DNA from: Murimonas intestini | Lineage (GTDB): Bacteria; Bacillota; Clostridia; Lachnospirales; Lachnospiraceae | Reading direction: 5' to 3' | DNA length: 64,000 nucleotides | NCBI GenBank assembly: GCA_003148945.1 | Contig: QGGY01000016.1 | Span: 1 to 64,000, forward strand | In this document: piece after piece, positions 59,372 to 64,000 of the stretch | Position numbering within the stretch: the first letter of the stretch is position 1 | Layout of the letters: every line of letters begins with the position of its first letter | Position numbers and translations under genes: made by a program | Notes under the pieces: model-generated | Database searches by the model: none | The model's input: only the letters and a program-made list of their open reading frames with translations | What the model was told of the DNA's origin: nothing

Positions 59372-61768
59372 TCAATCCCTTCCTTTATCCACAATGGGGA
59401 GCTCCAGACTGTATTCCCCGTTTTTATCCGTTACTGTTACCTTTACTCTTCCATTTTGACCGGCGCGGATAACTGCAAGCGCCTCGCCATAATAAGTCTT
59501 TGTGTTGTTCTTCCAATAACCGTCTTCATTATAAGAGCATGCATTTCCAAGCCCTTCCAGAGTCCCGTTTTCCACTGTGACCTTTATATGATGCTTTTCC
59601 ATTGGCTTCCAGATGCCTTTTAAGTCCGTGTATCGCAGCTGTATAAATCCCAGGCCGCCCGCATGTATTTTCTCCTGCTCCGGCAGCACAGACAGCTTTG
59701 TATCATCTGCCGCAGTACACAGAGAGTGCTTTCCAGTTATTTTCCCATTTTCGTCATATGCCACGGCTGTCAATTTCCCCTTCTGGTATGGGATCCGGAA
59801 AGTTGTGCTGCAGCTTTTTTTCAGTTTCTTTTTGCCTGCACATTTTCCGTTTATATATAATGCCACCTGAGACGCTCTTGCATATACCTCAACTGCTGCC
59901 TTCATGCCCTCACATCCCGGCCATGTCCAGCTTTCCATGGCGTCTGTCATCTTCCATGCCGAGGGGGAATGTTTCCCTCTCTGGTAAACCGGCTTCACTG
60001 CAATAAGAGGTCCTTTTTCTTTTTCCAGGGCGACTCTTGTGTAGGCTGCCTCACCATTGGGAAAGCCCAGTATATTGATCCGGCCGCTTCCTGCTGTAAG
60101 CCATCCCCAGCTTTCGCCGTCAGCCGGAGCATAATCGTCGTACTCCCATGCCCCGATCCCGGCTTCTCCCATGTAATCCATCCCTGCCCAGACGAAATCC
60201 CCCACAATCCTTGGTTCACGCTTAGCCAGTTCATAGAAATCATACGCATCCCTGCAAAAAGTCTCGCTTCCCAAAATCAGCCGCTCCGGATATTTTTTCA
60301 GGTCATGCCTGTAGCGGAATATACCATAATTATATCCGGCCACATCCATATTTGCATATGCATCTCTTGTCTTTACATCGCACATATGCAGGGTGGCCCC
60401 AATCTTCATTGCCTTGTCTCCCAGAAGTCCGGCCATGGTATTATAGAATTCGCTTCCCACGGTTTTCTTCCTGGCTTTTTCCGCAGCAGCGCTCTCCGCC
60501 TCTTTTCTGGCCTTGTCATCGCTGTAGACTCCCAGTCCCATAGAATACAGAAAATTAAAGAAGATATTGATCCCGCATGTTACCGGGCGTCCCTTATCTA
60601 AAGAATGCAGATACCTGGTCATCTGCCCGGTGAGCTGTATTCCCTTTTTCTGGCCTGTTTCAGCCACTTCATTTCCGGTAGAATACATGATGACACTGGG
60701 GTGATTATAATCCTTTTCCACCATATCCTTCAGATCCTGCTTCCACCAGTCCTGCATGTATGCTGCATAGTCATATTCGTTTTTGTGGATATACCACATA
60801 TCCGTATACTCATCCATAACCAGCATCCCAAGCCTGTCACAGGTCTCCAGCAATGCTTTTGAACATGGATTATGTGCGCTTCGGATGGCATTGTAGCCGT
60901 TTTCCTTCAGGATACGGATCTTGCGCTCCTCCGCTTCCGGGAAAGCACATGCTCCCAGAACGCCATTATCATGGTGGATGCAGGCTCCCTTCAGGATCAC
61001 ATGCTCACCATTTATAGTGATGCCGTCCTGCCCGTCCCACCGGAGCATACGGATGCCAAATTGTTCCCTCACCTCATCCCTGCCGAATTTAACAACACAA
61101 GTGTACAGGTACGGTGTTTCCGTGCTCCAGAGCTTTGCATCTGATATCTCTGCCTGGAAAATGTGGTGGTGTCCTTCGGCAGCCACCCTGCCGTCCGGGT
61201 CCAGGATTGTGATTTCAGGCTCACCCGGCAGAGAGGTGGCTGCTTTAATCTCGACCCGGGCTGTTTTTTCTTTCCTGCTATATCCTGTTGTGCGGATTTT
61301 TACTCCGTTGACAGGAATATACATATCCTCTGCCACATACATCCACACCGGCCTGTATACCCCTGAGCCTGTATACCAGCGGCTGTTAGGCTGGTCTGCA
61401 TTTCTTGCGATCACACGGATTTCATTATCCTGCCCGAATTCAAGAAAGGGTGCTATGTCCACATAAAAATTTGTATATCCATATGGCCTGTATCCTGCTT
61501 TTTTCCCGTTGATATAGACCTCTGCATTATGGTAAACACCCTCAAATTCCAGGAGTACTTCCCCGTTCTCATATTCTGCGGGCACTGAAAAATGCTTCCA
61601 GTACACATAATCAAAGCTCTCAAACCAGCCGATGTTATGCTGCCCCCTGCTCTGCTCTGAACGCCTTTCAGCGCACATTGCATCGTGGGGAACAGTCACC
61701 TTTCTGCCTGTTCCCGATTCATTTAAACGTTTATAATACCAGTCATTGTTAAAATCCAGTTTTTTCAT
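59372..61768 (-). CDS. GH2 beta-galactosidase-like enzyme
   Basis: A 798-residue family 2 glycoside hydrolase. The sugar-binding jelly roll is at 1-150 (DFNNDWYYKRLNESG, WYTGSGVYRPVW), then an immunoglobulin-like domain and the TIM barrel with acid/base E367 (YSTGNEVAE) and nucleophile E502 (LILGSETF). C-terminal beta domains follow. There is no signal peptide. It lies between the small membrane protein and GH78 in one operon. A beta-galactosidase or beta-glucuronidase-type activity on plant or host glycosides is likely; exact sugar unknown. Confidence 0.85.
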   Translation of the reverse strand: MKKLDFNNDWYYKRLNESGTGRKVTVPHDAMCAERRSEQSRGQHNIGWFESFDYVYWKHFSVPAEYENGEVLLEFEGVYHNAEVYINGKKAGYRPYGYTNFYVDIAPFLEFGQDNEIRVIARNADQPNSRWYTGSGVYRPVWMYVAEDMYIPVNGVKIRTTGYSRKEKTARVEIKAATSLPGEPEITILDPDGRVAAEGHHHIFQAEISDAKLWSTETPYLYTCVVKFGRDEVREQFGIRMLRWDGQDGITINGEHVILKGACIHHDNGVLGACAFPEAEERKIRILKENGYNAIRSAHNPCSKALLETCDRLGMLVMDEYTDMWYIHKNEYDYAAYMQDWWKQDLKDMVEKDYNHPSVIMYSTGNEVAETGQKKGIQLTGQMTRYLHSLDKGRPVTCGINIFFNFLYSMGLGVYSDDKARKEAESAAAEKARKKTVGSEFYNTMAGLLGDKAMKIGATLHMCDVKTRDAYANMDVAGYNYGIFRYRHDLKKYPERLILGSETFCRDAYDFYELAKREPRIVGDFVWAGMDYMGEAGIGAWEYDDYAPADGESWGWLTAGSGRINILGFPNGEAAYTRVALEKEKGPLIAVKPVYQRGKHSPSAWKMTDAMESWTWPGCEGMKAAVEVYARASQVALYINGKCAGKKKLKKSCSTTFRIPYQKGKLTAVAYDENGKITGKHSLCTAADDTKLSVLPEQEKIHAGGLGFIQLRYTDLKGIWKPMEKHHIKVTVENGTLEGLGNACSYNEDGYWKNNTKTYYGEALAVIRAGQNGRVKVTVTDKNGEYSLELPIVDKGRD

Positions 61769-61813
61769 ATTTTCCTACCCCAGAACATTGGTGTGTACTG
61801 TGAATAATATCTG

Positions 61814-62293
61814 CTATGCTTCCTCTTTTTTGAGGCTGAAAAACGCTGCCGCCATCCCGAATACTGCTGCTGCAGCCAGCAGGACGATGTTTGCAATTGC
61901 CCCGTGTGCAGAAGAAAGATTTGCTGCTGTCTGCACCTCATGCAAAACCTCTTCATTTGACATATAGATGAAAGCAAATCCCTCTATTCTGCTGGAGACA
62001 AGTGTCATAGCTGCCGCCACTGCCGCTGCCGGAGCTGCGATCTTTACTGCGCCTGCCGCAAGGTCCAGGACCAGCCCGGCGATCCCCTTCATATTCACCT
62101 GTGCCAGAATAACTATAACTGCCAGTAAGACAATAGTTACGATCATGTAAGTAACTGCTTTGGGCACTGTGCTGTTCTGAAAATATCCTTCACCATTTAC
62201 ATTTACGTTATATACAATTAATGACACAACAGCCAGGACCAGTGTTATTAAAGTGATCCAGCTTCCCGCTGTCTGTTTCTTAATCAAGTTCAT
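61814..62293 (-). CDS. Hypothetical membrane protein of the glycosidase operon
   Basis: A 159-residue protein started at ATG 62293 (GGAGG upstream); the frame to 62392 overlaps the GH3 gene and is rejected. About four membrane helices: SWITLITLVLAVVSLIVY, AVTYMIVTIVLLAVIVILA, an Ala-rich AGAVKIAAPAAAVAAAMTL, and IVLLAAAAVFGMAAAFFSL. Similar small proteins are found next to membrane-anchored GH3 enzymes; it may help anchor or organise the neighbouring GH3. No known domain. Confidence 0.65.
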   Translation of the reverse strand: MNLIKKQTAGSWITLITLVLAVVSLIVYNVNVNGEGYFQNSTVPKAVTYMIVTIVLLAVIVILAQVNMKGIAGLVLDLAAGAVKIAAPAAAVAAAMTLVSSRIEGFAFIYMSNEEVLHEVQTAANLSSAHGAIANIVLLAAAAVFGMAAAFFSLKKEEA

Positions 62294-62343
62294 ATTTTCC
62301 TCCTTCTCGCCCCCCTTTGGGGGGCATAATGGTATGCCCTGCT

Positions 62344-64000
62344 CTAATCTTCTTTTTTCTTCTTTGGGGCAAGTGTAAAACCAAGCCAGCAAAGGACAGC
62401 TGCACCGGCGAGGATTCCGCTGATTATCTTAATCACGTTTAATGCTGTATCCCACCATACATCAACTCTTTCTGTAGATACATTCATAACCGCACTGTTG
62501 GCAAAGGTATATAGCTGATACTTCAGGTTTTCTCTTGCCTGATTTACAAGTGTGGCATCATTTTCCACCGTATCCATTGAGATGTATGGCCATACGGAGT
62601 CAACACCGCCGTCGCCAAGATTAATATGATTGTCATCGCCGCCGAAGTCGGCAACCTGTGTTACCGTAGCCATGATCATAGATTCCGGCGTAAAATAGTA
62701 GGAATTGTTCATCATATCTGTCGAAATAACACCCGTATAGCCCCATTCCTCACGAAGGATGGTCTTGAGCATTCCCACATGGTGGGAAGCGTTTGTCGCA
62801 CCTATACGGTTGAAGGCAACCATTACTGCCAGGCCGTCAGCATCCTCCAGTGCACCCTGGAAACCTCTCAGATCCGTCTCACGGAATTTCTGTTCATTCA
62901 TATAAGCAGCCACACCATTGCGGTTATGCTCCTGGTCGTTAAATCCAATATGCTTTGGTCCGTTTAAGATACCTTTTTCTGTACATCCCTTTATAATGCC
63001 GTATCCTATTCTGTTTGTCAGCATCGGGTCCTCAGAAATATACTCATAGTTACGTCCGTTGTAAGGAGTCCTTCTCTGTGTAAGTCCTGTTCCCCATAAA
63101 TCATAGCGCTCAAGCCACAGTCCTGAGTTTCCTTCAACGATTCCCCACTCATATGCAAGCTGCGGGTTAAAGGAGGAGCCCAGCAGTGTCTGGGAATTTA
63201 CATTGAAGTGATACTCTTTTCCTGTTGCCTCATCTTTGTATGCTGTTGTAAATCCATTGACACCCTCATTCTGAAGTACGATAGGGTTATCTACGTTTGT
63301 AAGTGTATCTGTCTGGCTTCCGCCGTGGATCACGGCTCCTACAGCCTCGTCAATAGTAATAGAAGAAACTAAGGTATCCCAATATGGATCTTCAATATTG
63401 TCCAGCTGTTCATACTGAATATCCTGTGTGCTGAACCGCACGTTGTTGTCTTTTCCCTCTTCTGCCGGCTCATCTGTCTTAATAACATACTGGCGTCCGC
63501 GAAGGGCTGCAATCCACTCTTCCGCTTTAGAACTGTCAGAAAGATTGATTTCTGCATCTGTATTGTAGTTGATCGGATAAGTTGCATCCCAATCCTGTCT
63601 GGAAAGATATGTAACTGTGTCCTCACCAGTCCAGTAATTCAGATCCGCGTCATCTGCAACATTTGTGACCTTAGTATTGTTGGAAATTGAAAATGTTGCC
63701 GTATCAAGCTCTTTATTTTCATTCCATACGACCGCTGTACCTGCAGCATCCGCATCCATGCCGTCCGCTGCCGTCTTGCCCTGTGCTCCAAGGAAGTTAT
63801 TTACTGCTTCATGAGAACCGGCTGCGGCGGTAAAGTAATAATCTCCTTCATCAAGGATATATGTCTTTGCGTTTGTGTAATCATAGCTTGCAAGATACTT
63901 CGTGGGAACTGTTATGGTAACTTCCTCTGAAGCGCCTGCCGCAACATTTACTTTTGCGGAATTCAGGAACATAACTGCTGATTTTTCCACATTGTTTTCT
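62344..64000 (-). CDS. Membrane-anchored GH3 glycosidase with reversed domain order (partial)
   Basis: The C-terminal ~552 residues; the frame is open past base 64000, so the start is outside. The visible order is fibronectin III-like beta domain (VNVAAGASEEVTITVPTKYL), linker, then the GH3 (alpha/beta)8 domain (IVLQNEGVNGFTTAY, GPKHIGFNDQEHNRNG, and the nucleophile region TGVISTDMMNNSYYF). It ends in a membrane helix (VIKIISGILAGAAVLCWLGF) with a KKKKED tail. In ordinary GH3 the barrel is N-terminal; here it comes last, as in the permuted GH3 subgroup of ruminal and gut Clostridia. Probably extracellular and membrane-tethered. Confidence 0.85.
   Translation of the reverse strand, partial: ENNVEKSAVMFLNSAKVNVAAGASEEVTITVPTKYLASYDYTNAKTYILDEGDYYFTAAAGSHEAVNNFLGAQGKTAADGMDADAAGTAVVWNENKELDTATFSISNNTKVTNVADDADLNYWTGEDTVTYLSRQDWDATYPINYNTDAEINLSDSSKAEEWIAALRGRQYVIKTDEPAEEGKDNNVRFSTQDIQYEQLDNIEDPYWDTLVSSITIDEAVGAVIHGGSQTDTLTNVDNPIVLQNEGVNGFTTAYKDEATGKEYHFNVNSQTLLGSSFNPQLAYEWGIVEGNSGLWLERYDLWGTGLTQRRTPYNGRNYEYISEDPMLTNRIGYGIIKGCTEKGILNGPKHIGFNDQEHNRNGVAAYMNEQKFRETDLRGFQGALEDADGLAVMVAFNRIGATNASHHVGMLKTILREEWGYTGVISTDMMNNSYYFTPESMIMATVTQVADFGGDDNHINLGDGGVDSVWPYISMDTVENDATLVNQARENLKYQLYTFANSAVMNVSTERVDVWWDTALNVIKIISGILAGAAVLCWLGFTLAPKKKKED

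Noticed and set aside
1-64000. tRNA, rRNA genes and CRISPR arrays
   Set aside because: I looked for cloverleaf-like and regularly spaced repeats and found none that I could support.

Overview
The window looks like a chromosomal segment of a spore-forming anaerobic gut Firmicute, most likely a Lachnospiraceae member. The evidence is a SpoIIID gene, YesM/YesN and AgrC/AgrA-type two-component systems, sugar ABC importers without their own ATPase, many small XRE regulators, and a moderate-GC core broken by AT-rich islands. This placement is inference from gene content; no rRNA or other marker gene is present.

Bases 1-10,380 are mobile DNA. At the left edge an IS256-family element sits inside an IS66 tnpA remnant. 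Next come an AT-rich SIR2-plus-P-loop NTPase gene (candidate anti-phage NADase) with its own XRE regulator, and then the backbone of an integrative mobilizable element: MOBV relaxase, oriT-like hairpins, RepA-like ATPase, MobC-like protein, tyrosine integrase and excisionase. The integrase carries an apparent 1-nt deletion. The element ends near the 3' end of a guaA-like gene whose glutaminase domain is degenerate.

Bases 10,387-28,430 are core or metabolic. They hold an FKBP isomerase, a CoA-disulfide reductase/rhodanese/TusA/DsrE fusion with a Crp/Fnr regulator, and a long minus-strand catabolic operon: two tandem AraC regulators, ABC solute-binding protein and permeases, ManD/RspA-type dehydratase, RidA, D-aminoacylase-like amidohydrolase and SelA-like PLP enzyme. 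The last three fit deacylation and then deamination of an N-acylated amino-sugar acid. A second, full-length guaA follows, with a RelB/YafQ module and an att-like repeat behind its 3' end.

Bases 29,100-43,600 are a mosaic of accessory genes: secreted and lipoproteins, a KAP-type NTPase (possible defence), a serine hydrolase behind a MerR-type promoter with a 19-bp spacer, a 33-residue membrane peptide behind a structured leader, several XRE genes, an MFS pump preceded by an attenuator-like leader ORF, a MATE pump, a DNA glycosylase and an HPr-like protein lacking the phosphorylatable histidine.

Bases 43,750-64,000 are sensing and glycan use. A solute-binding protein, YesM-type kinase and YesN-type regulator form an operon with no transporter. 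SpoIIID and an uncharacterised AAA ATPase/DUF4869 pair follow. The rest is a glycoside cluster: GH3, AgrC/AgrA-like pair, GPH transporter, GH78 rhamnosidase, GH2, a small membrane protein and a membrane-anchored GH3 with reversed domain order. Several short palindromic repeats recur between operons.
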